Below are positions 51,255-64,000 of a stretch of DNA of 64,000 bases, piece by piece. Origin of the DNA: Onchocerca volvulus (lineage: Eukaryota; Nematoda; Chromadorea; Rhabditida; Onchocercidae); NCBI GenBank assembly GCA_000499405.2, contig HG738136.1:1413274-1477273 (forward strand). Direction: 5' to 3'. The translations under genes and the position numbers were made by a program. The notes under the pieces are model-generated. The model saw nothing but the letters and a program-made list of their open reading frames with translations. It did not search any database and was not told where the DNA came from. The stretch's first letter is position 1; each line of letters begins with the position of its first letter.

Positions 51255-52988
51255 TCCCTTTGTTTCACTAAAAATCCATTTATCTAATAAAAGTTTCAAA
51301 TTTTTTTACGCTGATATTCCAACATTGTTCTGCTTGGATCACTGTAAACTTCTCAATTTTCCAAACACTTTTGAAATAAATCATCCAGAAAATTTTGCCT
51401 TCAGAATCTACAATATTTTGTTTCAAAGAATCAACAATTAATGGGCAGTCTATTTTTTAAAATTGTGCCAATAAAAAATCAAACGAAATTAATATTAAAT
51501 TTCAATTCTTTGCTCTTATGTAATTAATTTTAACATAATTTATAATGGAATATAATGTAAATTTGTTCAAATTCAAATGATACAGATTGAGAAGTGATAA
51601 TTTAACATCATTAAATTCATGAGCTCTTAACATATTCTAAACTGATTCTGAATTTGATTAACTAAAAAAAATGATAGCTGAAATAATCAATTTTTAATCG
51701 CTTTCTTGCTTCATTTCTATGCAAGCAATTTTGTTGTTCAATGTTTAAAAATATTTCAATTTGTTAATGATGTAAATTAATTTTGAATTTGTGATAAGCG
51801 AATCGATATACATTGTGAACTGTATTGCGTATCTTTCGAAATTGAAATTTCTTCCTGTGATGTTTTTAATAGTTCTGTTTGTATTTCTTAAATAATTTTG
51901 ATTTAAAATTTGAATTTTTCAATTAAATTCTATCCATGATTTTTTCAACTTTTTTCTAATTGATTTATTACTTTTTTATTTCTGAATAAAAATCAAATAA
52001 CCCATTTGCATAAATAGCTACTTTTTAAAAAAAGATTATTAAAAACAAAAATAAGAATATCATTGGCTAATTTGTTATTTAAGTACAATATCAAAATATA
52101 TTTCAGTTAATTCTGATTCCAATTGTGCATCGAAAAAGTTAAAGATAGAGGCTGAAATCATTTTATTTCATTGTTTAATTACTTACACGTTATATTTCAA
52201 CTGAAATCAAAGTAAAATAAAGTTGCGCAATTTTTTTTATCGCGGATAATTCATTTCTTTTGAATTTCCATTCATCTTTAAATGGCCTTTTCCTTATCTT
52301 ATTCATTGTTTATTTCAATTATCAAATATGATAATCGAATTTTCTGCAAAACAAGCACTTCTGAATTCAATGACTTCCGTCAATCATTCTTCCAACAATT
52401 TATTTTATTTCATTTATTGGTTAGACTATTAATTAAGTCATTTAATTAGAATTAATATATGAGTAATAGCATTTTGGCTGTATAAAGTAAATAAGAAATA
52501 CCATCGATAATAGCTATATTTAATCAGTACATAATTTCGAAGTCTTGCCATTATTATGTATTCAACTTTTTTGGATCAAATTTTGACGAAAATTTTATGA
52601 AGCATATTCTTCTAGAAATGCAAGTTTAGAAACATAATATTTCAAAATAATTTTTGTGATTTAATTGCTTAATAATCAAAATATTTCAATTATTTAGCAA
52701 GTAATTAGCATCAAAATTAATCAGTATATTCGTTTATTTTTAAAATCTCATTTCAATCAATAAGTTTCTGATTAGTTTGGATATTATAAACTATGATAGA
52801 GTTGTAGGAGATTTTTTTAACGATAACTTTTACTTTTTATAGCTTTTTCGATGTGTATTTAAAATTTATTCAGTACATAATCTGCTTAATAATTTGCTAA
52901 ATTTCACCCATAGAATATAATAAACAAATAAAATTTTGTGTAATTTCCAAAAGTTTCCAATTTCCACAATAATATAAAAGTACGACAG
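51255..52988. other. segmental-duplication unit 1, 3' flank of tyrosine-rich gene 1
   Basis: No gene seen. From about 51560 the sequence is a diverged match to 60260-61650 (shared words include TAATTTAACATCATTAAATTCAT-type and GATAGC/GATAAC), and 52140-52530 also matches 57880-58154 plus 60169-60250. It therefore belongs to a repeated genomic unit. Confidence 0.6.
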
Positions 52989-53752
52989 CTAATGACGATA
53001 TAAATAATAGTAATAAGGATTATTATAATAAGAAAGATAATTATAGTGAGAAAAATAATTACCGAAAGGATAGCAACGTGGCTTGACATTATAGTAATAG
53101 TACGGTAATCCACCGTACCAATTATTTCCATACCAATAATCTAAGTCTCTCCAAAAGTATCCAATATCATACGGATAACCATCTTCATATGAATCATATG
53201 GACTGTAACGAGCATGAAAAGGTTGTTTTAAATTGGAACTTGCTTCTTTACTGTGCGAACTGACAAGTTTATGAAGGCCAGTACTAATTGCCTTAACCAA
53301 CTTCCTAAGCTGAGCCTTTTTAAGTTTCTTTTTTCTATCTTTTTTACCAGGTCGTCTGGAACTTGCTGCATTGTCGTTATCGCTCGTTAACTGAAATTTA
53401 AAATAAGCTTTTTTTCGGAACGTTGATGCTGAAATGAACATACTGTAAGTTGTGCTACAGTATATAACATATTAAACATTACCATATTAAAAGTGTAAAA
53501 CTTACGCCATGGTCTATTTTACTACTACTGAATGATTGAACAGTTAAATTCACTTGTGCATCCGTTTCAACAATTAATAATATCAAACTGAAATAAATAG
53601 AATGCATTAATAGACAGATAAACTGAATCAGTGATATGATAACAAGAATATTTATCACTTCGTTATCTGTTTATTACTTTAACTTACATTATTATTAGAG
53701 CAATCGAATATTTAGCGATTTTGAACAGCAACATAATATGAATCTAAAATTC
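52989..53752 (-). CDS. small secreted tyrosine-rich protein 1 (3 exons)
   Basis: Minus-strand exons: 53734-53688 (ATG), 53587-53506 and 53390-52989 (TAG), in phases 2 and 0, for about 176 residues. The signal peptide is strong (MLLFKIAKYSIALIII LILLI, with cleavage likely after ETDA). A short spacer follows, then a lysine/arginine-rich helix (GKKDRKKKLKKAQLRKL), then a C-terminal half dominated by Tyr, Asn, Pro and Gly (YWYGNNWYGG, LPYYYYN) ending YLYRH. There is one Cys in the tail. Such tails are typical of structural extracellular proteins cross-linked through tyrosine (cuticle, eggshell or microfilarial sheath); the role here is inference. A TTTGCAG acceptor ending just above 53752, 18 bases before the ATG, is conserved in the paralogue at 62.4 kb and fits trans-splicing. 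Confidence 0.85.
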
Positions 53753-56700
53753 CTGCAAATATAATTCAGTTTATTACCGGTGATACTAAAATGAGGGTCA
53801 TAAAGTTTATGATAAGCAAATACATTATTTCTTGATTTCTTTAAGTAACTATTAGAAAAAAATGTCTGTTATGAAAAACTTGTTCAATAATTCATTAATT
53901 TTAAATAAAATTAACGGTCAAGTTTGTTTTTTTTCTAATGTATTGTTTTAATGAATGTTCAGTGAACTTTCAGAAGGTAACATTTTCACGAGTTAGAAAT
54001 ATTCAACGACAAAAAATACATATATAATTAAGGTAAATTGAACAAGCATAACAAAATATTCCGATTATTTTTCCAGAAGACAAAAATTCCATCGTGGTCG
54101 CAGAAAAAAAGACATGATGATATACTTATCAATACAGTAGTTAATGTAATCTCCTTCTTTACCGTACTGAAGTGTCGTTGACCGTAATAATTACAAGGAT
54201 TGCTTCTCTTGATTTTCTATGTCATCCGTATCCTATCTTCTCTCTGTGTAACTGAACAAATTGAATGGTCGAAAAAATGGATATTATTTTCTCTTTCTTT
54301 CTTTTATCGTAGTAATTAATTGTTCAGTTGATTTCATACTGTTCTTCTTTCTGTACCTACCATAATATTTTTATTAAGACAAATTGTAGAGAATTTGTTC
54401 CATGCTAAATAACGTTCTGTAACATTAAGTTATACTTTAGTTGGATGTTGGCCATATTATTACTTTATCTGTACTTATCAACATTTAGGGAGTTGCGATG
54501 TTTAAAATGCTTTAATCAACTTTAAATTATTATGTGATCTACTTTGCTCTTGAAGAAGGAACTCAAAAAATTTTAATTTATTTTGTCACATCCCGTTAAA
54601 GTCCTACTGTAAACAAAATGAATAGTTTGAAAGATTCTTGAAAATGGAATCAATTATGTGCGGAATATGTTGTGTTATATCAGAAAATGGCCATATCAAA
54701 TAATTAGTCAAGTTTTGTAGTTCTTATGTCACAAAATAAATCAATAAGATTTTTGATTTCTGGCAAGTAAATAAAGTATATTATAAATGATTAGCAAGTT
54801 AGAAGTTGTCGGATTAGTTGTTAAATGTAATAAATTAGTTGTTAAATGTAATAGATGTAATAAAAAATGACTTTAGCAAAGTTTCCCAATTCACCGACTG
54901 ATAATTTGGTTTTCATTAATTAACTAAATACTGAAATTTACTCATCTGTTTGTAATCTGGCAATTAAATGTAGCATGCAGATATTAAAATTTATGATATA
55001 CATGAACTCTTTCGACTTCTTAGATTTCATTATGAAGTAAAATTATGAAAGAAAATTTCATTATTAAAAAGGAGAGGAAGAAAAAATGAAATAAAAAATG
55101 ACCGCAATTGATATGACCTCGTAATTTATTCACAAATTGGTGTCATTTATTTAAAACAAATATCCTATTTCAAAGTTCAAAAAAAATGTCAAATAAAGAG
55201 CAATAACGAGAAGAATATAACAATTTTCCATTTTTTGTTCATTTGAAAAAAAAAAAAAAAAAATGAAAGAAATGGGAAAATTTATGCGATTCTCATACCA
55301 ATGATACATTGTTAAATGAAATTTCCTTACTAATTAAAAGACAAATATTGATAGATGGAAATCGCGATCACATCAGTAGATGAGATTCAAGAAAGCTTTT
55401 GAGGACGAAATCAGTGGTAAATGATAAGTACGGATGATAAATGATCTTGCAATAAGTCAGAAACAAACTTTTAGAGAGATTTTGAATGTCTCATGAAGTT
55501 CCATTGTCGCATTATATCGATAAAACAGAGTTTTTCTGTCAAATCTAAGATTCTCGTCAATGTTTACCAAATTTCATTTGAATTTATTGTATATTTTGGG
55601 CATTTTGTTATTAGTAAAAATCAGAAAAATGCTTGTTTTTTTTTTTGAAAATGTCGTTCGAAAAATTTTTTTCGTCTTTAATATGTGGCGTTTATTTTTC
55701 AGGAACAAATCAATCATTTATCTAACATTTATTTTCGATCTGTCAATTTTATTTCTACACTTTTTTCAAAAATTAGTATATTTCTCCGCAAAAATATAGC
55801 ATTTTATCCGACATTCATCGTAACATGAATTGAAGAATAGGATGAAATAATTTTAGCAATATAATTAGATAAGGAATTCTTTGGAAAAGTTCTTTAAAAT
55901 TTGAATATTTTTTCAAATTTTGAAATAGTTTTGACTAAGTTTAGTGTCTTTTCAGTTAATTGACAGCTTCTTTCGTTATTAAAAACATTTTTTTTTTCTT
56001 TTAATCATTTTTTTCTCACTCAGTTTCTTGATATTATTCACATACTCAATGATATCCTTGACAGTGTAAAGTGGTAAATGAAATTTCAAGTCCACAACCT
56101 TAATTCTTACAGATATGGATTCTTTTGAATTTTAAATAAATTTTCATTCGTCCCTGAAAAATTCTCGCAAATGATGTATTTTAAGCACTAGTACCCGTCT
56201 AGATATTCGCAAGGTTCGAGTCGCAACATAAGATTTTATTTTTGGAATTTAAAAATAAAAATGCTAATTGCATGAAAATTAATTCAATTTCAAAAATGCA
56301 AGTTAATTTCCACTTTAAATTCGTAACTTTCAACTATTTGCCATTTCAACTTCTGGACAAAGATGCAATGCATTTGATCGGACTTGGCAGGAAGAGCTGA
56401 TACGCTCTTTCTTGACAACATGATAAGGTTTCCATTTTAATAAAGTCTTAATGGATCTTCCAGGAATGCACCGTAACTTTAATTTTTGATTCTGACAGCA
56501 ACATAAAAGATTGATAAGAAATAACTAATTATCTAAAAAAATGTGAAAATGATTTTTTTTCAGGGAGAATATTCAATTTTAGGAGATCGGCGCAACCGGA
56601 CGGATTTTTAAGCTGGAAAAATTATTGCAATAACACGTGATGAAAAGACATTTGAAGTAAATTAGATATAAAATTCAACGGAAAATTATTCCAAAGTTAC

Positions 56701-57879
56701 TGTTTCGATTTGCGAATAACGCAATCCGCATTTATTGTCGGATTAAATAGTACATTCAAAATTTTGAGGTGAACTTTTGCATTTCAAAAGTGGTAAGAGA
56801 AATGGGCAGAAGAAGATAAGGAATAACCTAAAATACTGGAAAAAAAAAAGTATATCATTGAAATAATTGCGATGGAACGAATATTCGTTAAAAAAAATGT
56901 GCTAATTATTTTTTTAAGCGTATTTTACATCTCTTTGATAAAGACATACATCTTCTTGATAACAGTATTTTTTGAAGAAAGAAATTAGGAAATCAAAGAA
57001 AAAAAATTCCTTAAAAATTTAATGGTTTTTTTGAAAAAAATATCTCACAAATTTCCAACTATTGTCAACTATTTTTCATGTCATCTGTTCTTTAATTACG
57101 ATTTTTGATGGTGGTCTAAATTTTGAACTAGTCGTGTTTCAAAGCTCCAACCATAAGAATTCTGAATATTTTAGACAACTGTTTGTTTACTTAGGCTAAA
57201 TTATCAAACTAAGGATAAGCTAAGAGAATGACCCCTGGTCATCCGTCTTCTTTTTGAAGTGATTCAAGGTCAATATTTGAATGACTGTTAATAAAGGTTA
57301 TGTATTTTCAAGAATTTAAAGTAATTAAAATGAAATTAATGGATAACAAAAATTAAGAACTGAAAGTAATTTTGAAAATAAGCTATTGTTTGATGAATTA
57401 TTATTATTAGTGAAGAAAAATGAGGAATGAATTATGTGAAAAACGAATTAGTAATGAAAATGGAAAAAAAAAATATGCGAAACGATGTTGCAATATGAAT
57501 AAAATAATGCTAGCAATTCTATCTGTTTATAAAAACAATGCAAATATGATTAAATCTATCGATAACTGGAATGACTTTATCATTGTTTAAGAAAGAAACA
57601 AAAAATGTGAATGAATAAATGAAAATTTATTAAATGTCAATAATGTACCACTAATCTTTCAGTATATTGATTTAAACCAAACAATAATTCATTTTGAAAA
57701 TAGTTTCTGCATTTCTGCTTATAGTTTTTGCATATTTCTACACGATTTCTGCATATATTCGATATGATTTCCACAATATTTTTTCGCATTGATTGAAACA
57801 ATTTACAAAATCTGATCATCAATAATTTCAACTGATTCAGAGGATGGAGAAACAAATCATCGGTTTCTTAAACATCAAT
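53753..57879. other. upstream flank of tyrosine-rich gene 1 and intervening DNA
   Basis: The stretch 53753 to about 54950 is a diverged match of 62393-63990 (for example ATATTCAACGACAA near 54000 and 63000, and TTCCATCGTGG near 54088). From 54.95 to 57.88 kb I see no exon and no repeat boundary. The frames at 55560-55799 and 57637-57855 lack splice or domain support. Confidence 0.55.
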
Positions 57880-58154
57880 TTCCATCAATGCAATTACTCG
57901 TGCGTTATATTCAACTGAAACAAAATGAAATTTCGGATCACTTTTTTTGTCGATTCGTTCCTTTCAAATTTTCATTCATTTTGAAATGGCTTCTTGCCAA
58001 CTTTTTCATATATATAACAAACAAAACATTAGCTATGGTTACTTACGTTACTTACATTAGCTATGGTAATAGATTTTCTATATTCGCATATCCTTCCAAT
58101 GACCTTTTTTCAACTTATTGATTAAACTATTAATTAATCAATAAATCAATGTAA
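57880..58154. repeat. partial unit 2 of the segmental duplication, left part
   Basis: Diverged match to 52140-52440 (GTTATATTCAACTGAAA, AAATTTTCATTCAT..TGAAATGG, ATTAAACTATTAATTAA). It is cut by the Helitron end at 58155 and resumes at 60169 (AGCAGTAGCAT, AATAATGGTATATTTAAT), which continues the same homology. Confidence 0.65.
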
Positions 58155-60168
58155 TCTACATAAATAAAAATATAAATATTCGTTGTTTCTTCCAAAGTTA
58201 TTTGCAAATTCTTCACTGATTGCTTTGAAATTTTGCACAATGTTGCATTCGAATTGGAATTCGCATTTTCGATTTCGTATTTTTGTAAATCTATATACCT
58301 ACTATTTTATAGATGTCACACCTATGATAGATAAAAACATGCTTTTTTTAATAATATGTCTTTGGTAATATATTTCCTATCCTTTCCTCTATTGTTTTTC
58401 CATTTTGCTTTCTTTCTGCTCTTTTTACCATCCTTCCTTCTATCTCTATTTATTTTTTTTATTCCCTTCATAATATGGTACTTGCAAAATTTTTCAGGAC
58501 AACTAAGTCACTCATTCTTATCTCGGCACAAAAGCCTTTTTAATCTCATTTTCCGACTACTAATAAAGCTTATGTGCATCATGTGAAATGTTGAGATATT
58601 AACTATCAAAAATGTTATGATAAGAATTGAAGCTTGTGAGAATTGTCTGTCTTTTATCTTATCAAGATTTTGTATGATTAATGTGTTTTAAGCCTCCGTT
58701 CACTATCAGTATCAAGGATTATTATATGAAAATAGGCTTTACGAGTTAACTGGTTGTGTACCTTCAATCAGTTTGTGTATCTTCAATCAGTCTAATATCG
58801 GTATCTTCGAGGCAGTGCTTTCAATAGGAGTGTCTAAAGATCATTATCAGCGGCAGTTAATCCCAGTTCAATTTCGAAAATGGTTTTGATCGTACGAGAA
58901 ATAATTCAGCAGGAGCAACACATTGGTGGAGTGGGAAGAAAACGATAGTCACAAAAGGAAGTATGTCAATTGAGCATTCAAGTGACTGTTATTATCTTTT
59001 ATTACTTATTACATATTGTTCATTTAATCCTTAAGATCTTTTTCCTTTGCAAAAGAAAAATCATGGTATGAAAGGAATTCAAATAGCACTATATAGTTTC
59101 AAAGGAATAAAGAAGCTGTAAATATAAACATGTTTATCGCCAAAACGTTCCGATTCACAGATAAGCAAAGTGAGGTCAAGCAATCAGGCGACATTTTGGG
59201 AAAGGAAGTGCTTCGAAGGATTGAAAAGATCAGGAATTCGGACTTGAGTCAGTTTTAGCCACGGAATTCAACGGCAGCAGGAGTTCAAGTTCAAGTTTAA
59301 GTTCAATGACAAGCCAATTTTAAGAATAGTTTAAGTGAAATCGATCTGCAGTTCGTCTGAATAATGCTTGCAGAAGCTTAGGTCGTACGTACTCGTAGAG
59401 TAGAAACACTGTAACAATTAATTGCAAATCAAATTGAGGAAGAACGGTCATCAGCGAACGAACGAAACAGACAAAAAATGGCTTAATACGTGTCGAGAAA
59501 GCAGCAGAACAACGTGCAACCATACTTCAGGACGCATGGTTTGGAGCAGTCGATCGTGTTTTGCAGCTTCAGAAGGTTGAGATTAGCTGAAAGGCATTAA
59601 CGAGAAACAGGAGATCAGCGTCAAGCACGACTCGGCAATTATGCGATTACAATCGCCTTGCATTCCGTTACACTCCAGCTGTTGGTTATAGTTGAGCCGA
59701 CATGTTCTCATTGGTGCTATGACTGGAGTATGTGCTTATTGCAAGGCTCTGAAATTAACTGGAGAAACGGAAGGACATGTTGCGCTACTGGAAAAATTAA
59801 ACTACCTCAACTTGAAAAACCACCAGAGCCATTAAAAACTTTGCTCGCCGGTATACTGCCGAATAAAAGCGTTTCCTAGCTAAAATCAGAAATACGATTC
59901 ATGCTTCAAACGACGTCTTTCAGCGCAGAAATCGTAACATTTAATTTATGTTGAAAGATTTTTCTTCTCTTTTTTTTTTTTTTTTTCATTTAACCAGACT
60001 GAACTTCAACAATGTGTTTATAAAAAAATTATATAGAAACATGCCAAATTCGAATGCAGCGTTAAGTCAAATTTTCAAACCAATCGGCAATAACTTTCGG
60101 CATTAAAATTTTGAACAAACGAAAATTTACATTTTTATTTGTATAGATTACTGGCCTGGTTCAGCTAG
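58155..60168 (+). mobile_element. degenerate 2-kb Helitron2-like element
   Basis: The 5' end is TCTACATAAATAAAAATATAAAT at 58155; the 3' subterminal inverse ATTTTTATTTGTATAGATTA is followed by a short hairpin region and CTAG at 60165-60168. Shared family words include TTGAAATTTTGCACAATGTTGCATTCGAA near the 5' end, its near-inverse near 60040, and GCCAAAACGTTCCGATT near 59140. The centre holds a decayed RepHel N-terminal region. Confidence 0.75.
59320..59940 (+). pseudogene. decayed Helitron RepHel N-terminal region
   Basis: Nucleotide and protein similarity to 32760-33440: an Arg/Glu-rich N-terminus, then in shifting frames ACAYCKAL-like, ATGKIKLPQLEKPPEPLKTLLAG and a GAEIVT-like segment. 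Many frameshifts and stops make it older than the copy at 32.8 kb. Confidence 0.75.
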
Positions 60169-61650
60169 TTAAAAATAAAACATGAGCAGTAGCATCTTAG
60201 ATGCATAAAATAAACAAGAATGACCATCAATAATGGTATATTTAATCCTTTATAAATTAGCGATTGATGAATTCATTCAAATGCAAACAATTAACTGAGA
60301 GTGACAATTTAATACCATCAAATTCATTAGCTTCTCACATATTCTATAACTGCTCCCAAATTCGCTCAAATAAGAAAAATGATAACTTAGACGGTTGACT
60401 TTGAACTGCTTGCTTGTTTTGTTTTTCAGTTTTCTTAGCTCAATATTTTACAACATCTGTAGTGATAAAAAATTAATACATGTGAAATATCTTGTGCATC
60501 TTTCGAAATAGAAATTTTTTCTTATGATGTTTTGTAACAATATTACTTGTGAAAAATATTAGCGAATAAGAGAATTTAAGCATCGATAATAAAAGCAGTG
60601 GCTTAAAAATTTATTACTTGCTCCGATTTCACAGTTTTTTCAAATTCTTTCTAAGTAAGCAGCCCTGACTTTATTCCTCCTATAATTCTCGTCCGAAATT
60701 TGAATTTTCAACTAAAGTTTACCCATTATTTTTTCAACTTTTTTCAAAGTGATTTTATTGCGTATGATTCTAAATGTATATCGAAAGAAACCATCGACTA
60801 TTTTCTTCCATCAAGTACAATTATTTGTACGTCATACTTCAACTGAATTCAACGTGAAATAAAGTTGTGTAATTTTTTTTCGCCTATTATACGTTTCTTT
60901 TGAATTTTCATTCACCTTGAAACGGAATTTTTTTATCCCATTATTGCTTATTTCAATGCTGGTAATCGATTTGCTGCAAACAATCATTCTTAAATTCAAT
61001 GGATTTCGTCAATCGTTCTTTCAACGACCTATTTTATTTCATTTATCGATTAAATTATGAAATCATTTAATTAGAATTAGAAGATAAGCAATACATTTTT
61101 GAGTGCAGAAAATAAACAAGAATCAATCATCGATAATGGCAAATTTATTCAGCTGATAGCTTCGAAATCATCTTATCCTGAACTTAATACACGTTCAATC
61201 TATTTGGATCAAAGTTTAACGAGTGTTTGACGAAGCATATTTTAGAAATGCAAATATGGAGATATGATATTTCAATAAGTGCTTCTGTTAAATTCATAAC
61301 TGTCAAAATATTTCAATCACTTAGTAAATAATTAACATCAAAATTAGCTAAATATATTCATTTATTTTTGACATTTCACTTCATTCAATAAGTTACTGAT
61401 TAATTTGGGTACTACAGATTATGGTAGTGTTGTGAAAGACTTTTGTGTAAGATTTTTGATTTTGTTTTTTGTAATTTTTTAGTTAAAACTTTTGCAACAG
61501 TGTTTTTCAAGATTTTGTAAAATTTTTGTTTCAATATACAATTTGCTTAATAGTTTATTGAATTTCATTTATGGAATACAATAAATAAGCAAAATTTTAC
61601 AGAATTTTTTCAGAGTTCCCAGTTTGCAAAGTAATAAAAAAGTATAGCAA
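60169..61650. other. end of unit 2 and 3' flank of tyrosine-rich gene 2
   Basis: The stretch 60169 to about 60250 finishes unit 2. Near 60260 the homology jumps back to the 51560-equivalent, marking the start of unit 3, which continues to the gene. No exon is seen here. Confidence 0.55.
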
Positions 61651-62392
61651 CTAATGGCGATAGTAATTATAACGATAAGGATAATTATTATGATAATACT
61701 GAAGATTATAAGAAGATTGATAATTATTGCAAGAAGATTGATAAGGATTATTATAATAATAGTGTGGTGTTGGACCGTAATAATTTCCTCCACACCAGCA
61801 GTTATTTCCAGGATATCCAGGATAGCACGGACAACCAAATCCATAAGGGCCAGGTATATACAAATAATATGGACGACCTTTAGGTTTCTTAGACGGACGA
61901 GGTCCAAAAAAATTAGCAGCCAAACTAATTGCACCAACACCGAGACCAAGTACAGTAGTAAGTAATCCACCACCACTTAGTGCACCACCCAGTAACGATT
62001 TTCCTGCACCGGTAACACCAGCAGAACATTCAGCAGTAAGGCCGAATAACTGAAATTTAAAATAAATTGAACGATTGAAATTTAAAATAAATTTTTATTT
62101 TTACGGTATATGCCATATTAAACATTAACTTATCAAAAATAACTTTATATATTTTCAGCAGATTCTATTATTATTTGAACGATTATAAATTTAAACTTAC
62201 CGTTGCATCCGTTTGAGCAATTAATGATATCGTGCTGAAAGATAAGAGATATTATCAATGAACAAATAAACTGGATGAATAATATGATAATAGCAAAAAA
62301 ACATTTGTTTATCACTTTAAACTTACATTATTATTAAAGCAATCGAATATTTAACGATAACGAATAGCAACATAATAAATATCCAAAAATTC
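61651..62392 (-). CDS. small secreted tyrosine-rich protein 2 (3 exons)
   Basis: Minus-strand exons: 62373-62327 (ATG), 62234-62201 and 62049-61651 (TAG), for about 159 residues, with the same intron phases and the same 47-base first exon as gene 1. The signal peptide MLLFVIVKYSIALI differs from gene 1 at few positions. Unlike gene 1, the mature protein opens with a Gly-rich hydrophobic segment (about residues 45-75: GAGKSLLGGALSGGG, VLGLGVGAISLAA), then PRPSKKPKGRPYYLYIPG, a Cys/Gly/Pro part (CPCYPGYPGNNCWCGGNYYG) and a Tyr/Asn tail ending YNYYRH. It is extracellular by the signal peptide and possibly cross-linked. A TTTTGCAG acceptor lies 19 bases before the ATG, as in gene 1. The plus-strand frame at 61654-61965 is its shadow. 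Confidence 0.86.
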
Positions 62393-64000
62393 CTGCAAAA
62401 TATAATTTGTTTTACATCGAATGTTATTCTAATCAGGAAATATAGTATAAATTAATTTTTTTTAAGAAACTGCTAGAAAAAAATTGTATTAAATTCTTGC
62501 TGAGATAAGCTTTTTCAGTATGAATTCATGATAAACTTCACGGATTAATTATTATTTATTTTTTAATAAAAGTAGTATTTTCACATATACTTAATCGATA
62601 ATGTGAAAATTTGCTTAAGTTTGTTGAAAATAATTCCTTTATATAATTTTCAAAAAAATTAACGAACTATAAAATTCTGAATAAAAATAATCAGAAGCAA
62701 TATGAAACATTCAGTAATTGACAAAAATGAGTAATACATTGCGACAGTTTCATTTTGTTGATTTTACTGTCAACCAAAATTTCGAAGGTTTGGACGAAGA
62801 AAAATTCATTTATGCATTATGCAATTTTCAAAATTGATAACAATTTGCCTATTTTTTTTAAAAAAATTGGTCCTTGAAATTTGTATTTTTGTCAAATTTA
62901 ATTACACTTTTCCAGTTAGTTCTATTTCTGAAACATAACCTTCCAAGTTATATAATCATAAAGCTTTGTATGGCTGATTTGAAAGTACAAAATATTCAAC
63001 GACAAGAAAATTATGATTACGATAAACTGAGCAAGCAAAAAAAAAAAAAAAATAATCCGTTGATCTTTCCGGAAGATAGATATTTCATCGTGGACTCATA
63101 AAATAGGCAGAATGAGATGCTTATCGATGCAAGAATTAACTATAACGTCGACTATTACTGTACGTAAAGTATCACTGATCGTAGTTGCTACAAAATTGTT
63201 TCTTGATTTTCGTTGTTACCGTATCCTCCATATTCTTTTTATGTAACTGAATAAATTATAGCGCCAAAATTATAGACATTATTTTCTCCTCTCTTCTATT
63301 ATCGCAATAATTCATTGTCAAATGTTATCTTAATAATTAATTGTTTCATCTCTTTCTTCTTACTATGCTTATCGTAATATTTTGATCGAAATAGATCATA
63401 GATGATTCGGTTTACGGTAGCTAATATTTTGTAACATTAAATATACTTCAGTTGGAGATTAGTCACTTTATTGTATCTGTTAATGTTTAAAAAACTACGA
63501 TGTTTAAGAATGCTTTCATCAAATGGCATTCAAATTTTAAGTGATTCGGTTCTGTCCATGGAAAAACTCGTTCATTTTATCACACTAATCAAAGTTTCGC
63601 TGTATTTTGTTCATCAGTAAATGAAATTTTCATGAATTCATTTCCTGGAAATTGAACTAAACGAATAGCATGATAAATTCGTGAAAAATGGAATAACTAC
63701 AACCGGAATAAATTGTCCTAAATTAGAAATGGACATATTGAATGGTTGATTGAGAAAATTAGTAATTCTGAGCCATAAAATAAACTTATAAGACTTATTT
63801 ATATTTCGAGCAAATAAAATATGCCATAAATGATTAGTAAATTAGAAGCTCACAGATTAGTTGTTAAACAAATAAGCCATTTAAACGTAATAAGAGGATA
63901 ACTTTGGTAAATTTTTTAAATTGACTCATCAACAACTTCGCTTTTACTGATTATTTAAATACTGAAAAAAATATTTTCAAATATTGAAATTATCTATTTG
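62393..64000. other. upstream flank of tyrosine-rich gene 2
   Basis: Homologous at low identity to 53753-54950, in the same order. No exon is supported; the small frame at 62874-63101 has no splice or domain signal. The window ends inside the homologous unit. Confidence 0.55.

Noticed and set aside
57637..57855. minus-strand frame as a gene
   Set aside because: Composed of TTTCTGCATATTT-like short repeats; no splice, signal peptide or domain support.
61654..61965. plus-strand Ile/Arg-rich frame
   Set aside because: Antisense shadow of the tyrosine-rich gene 2 last exon.
1..64000. bacterial or Wolbachia-derived insert, CRISPR array, tRNA or rRNA genes
   Set aside because: No long intronless high-quality bacterial frame, no regular spaced repeats, and no cloverleaf or rRNA core seen on reading both strands.

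Overview
The window is eukaryotic, very AT-rich DNA with small exons, T-rich intron ends finishing in TTTCAG, and long A/T homopolymers. The gene content (a metabotropic glutamate receptor, CAP/SCP-domain proteins, small tyrosine-rich secreted proteins behind conserved candidate splice-leader acceptors) points to a nematode, most likely a spirurid or filarial-type parasite. That placement is inference. I see no bacterial or Wolbachia insert, tRNA, rRNA or CRISPR array. Single N bases lie at 30283, 35325 and 38975.

Layout. 1-5.2 kb: non-coding, with two short Helitron-type ends near 3.9-4.4 kb. 5.2-7.2 kb: a three-exon gene (+) for a small acidic protein ending in a CaaX prenylation box. 7.2-13.9 kb: intergenic, simple repeats. 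13.9-25.8 kb: a 16-exon group-I-type metabotropic glutamate receptor (+, mgl-2-like) whose reading frame is unbroken through every proposed splice junction. 25.8-29.6 kb: intergenic. 29.6-35.3 kb: a nest of Helitron2-like transposons, including RepHel pseudogene pieces on both strands that meet at a fold-back junction near 33596.

35.3-51.3 kb: two nearly identical 7.7-kb direct repeats. Each carries a signal-peptide exon, a chain of in-phase exons for an unfamiliar cysteine-containing secreted protein, and a three-exon CAP/SCP domain. The two parts are either neighbouring genes or one fused gene; the intron phases allow fusion. 51.3-64 kb: an older, diverged segmental duplication carrying two paralogous minus-strand genes for small secreted tyrosine-rich proteins. 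A partial third copy near 57.9-60.25 kb is split by a 2-kb Helitron2-like element.

The receptor and the CaaX protein look like single-copy signalling genes. The right half of the window looks like a fast-changing secretome region built by tandem duplication and Helitron activity. The least familiar items are the cysteine module beside or fused to CAP, and the tyrosine-rich secreted pair.
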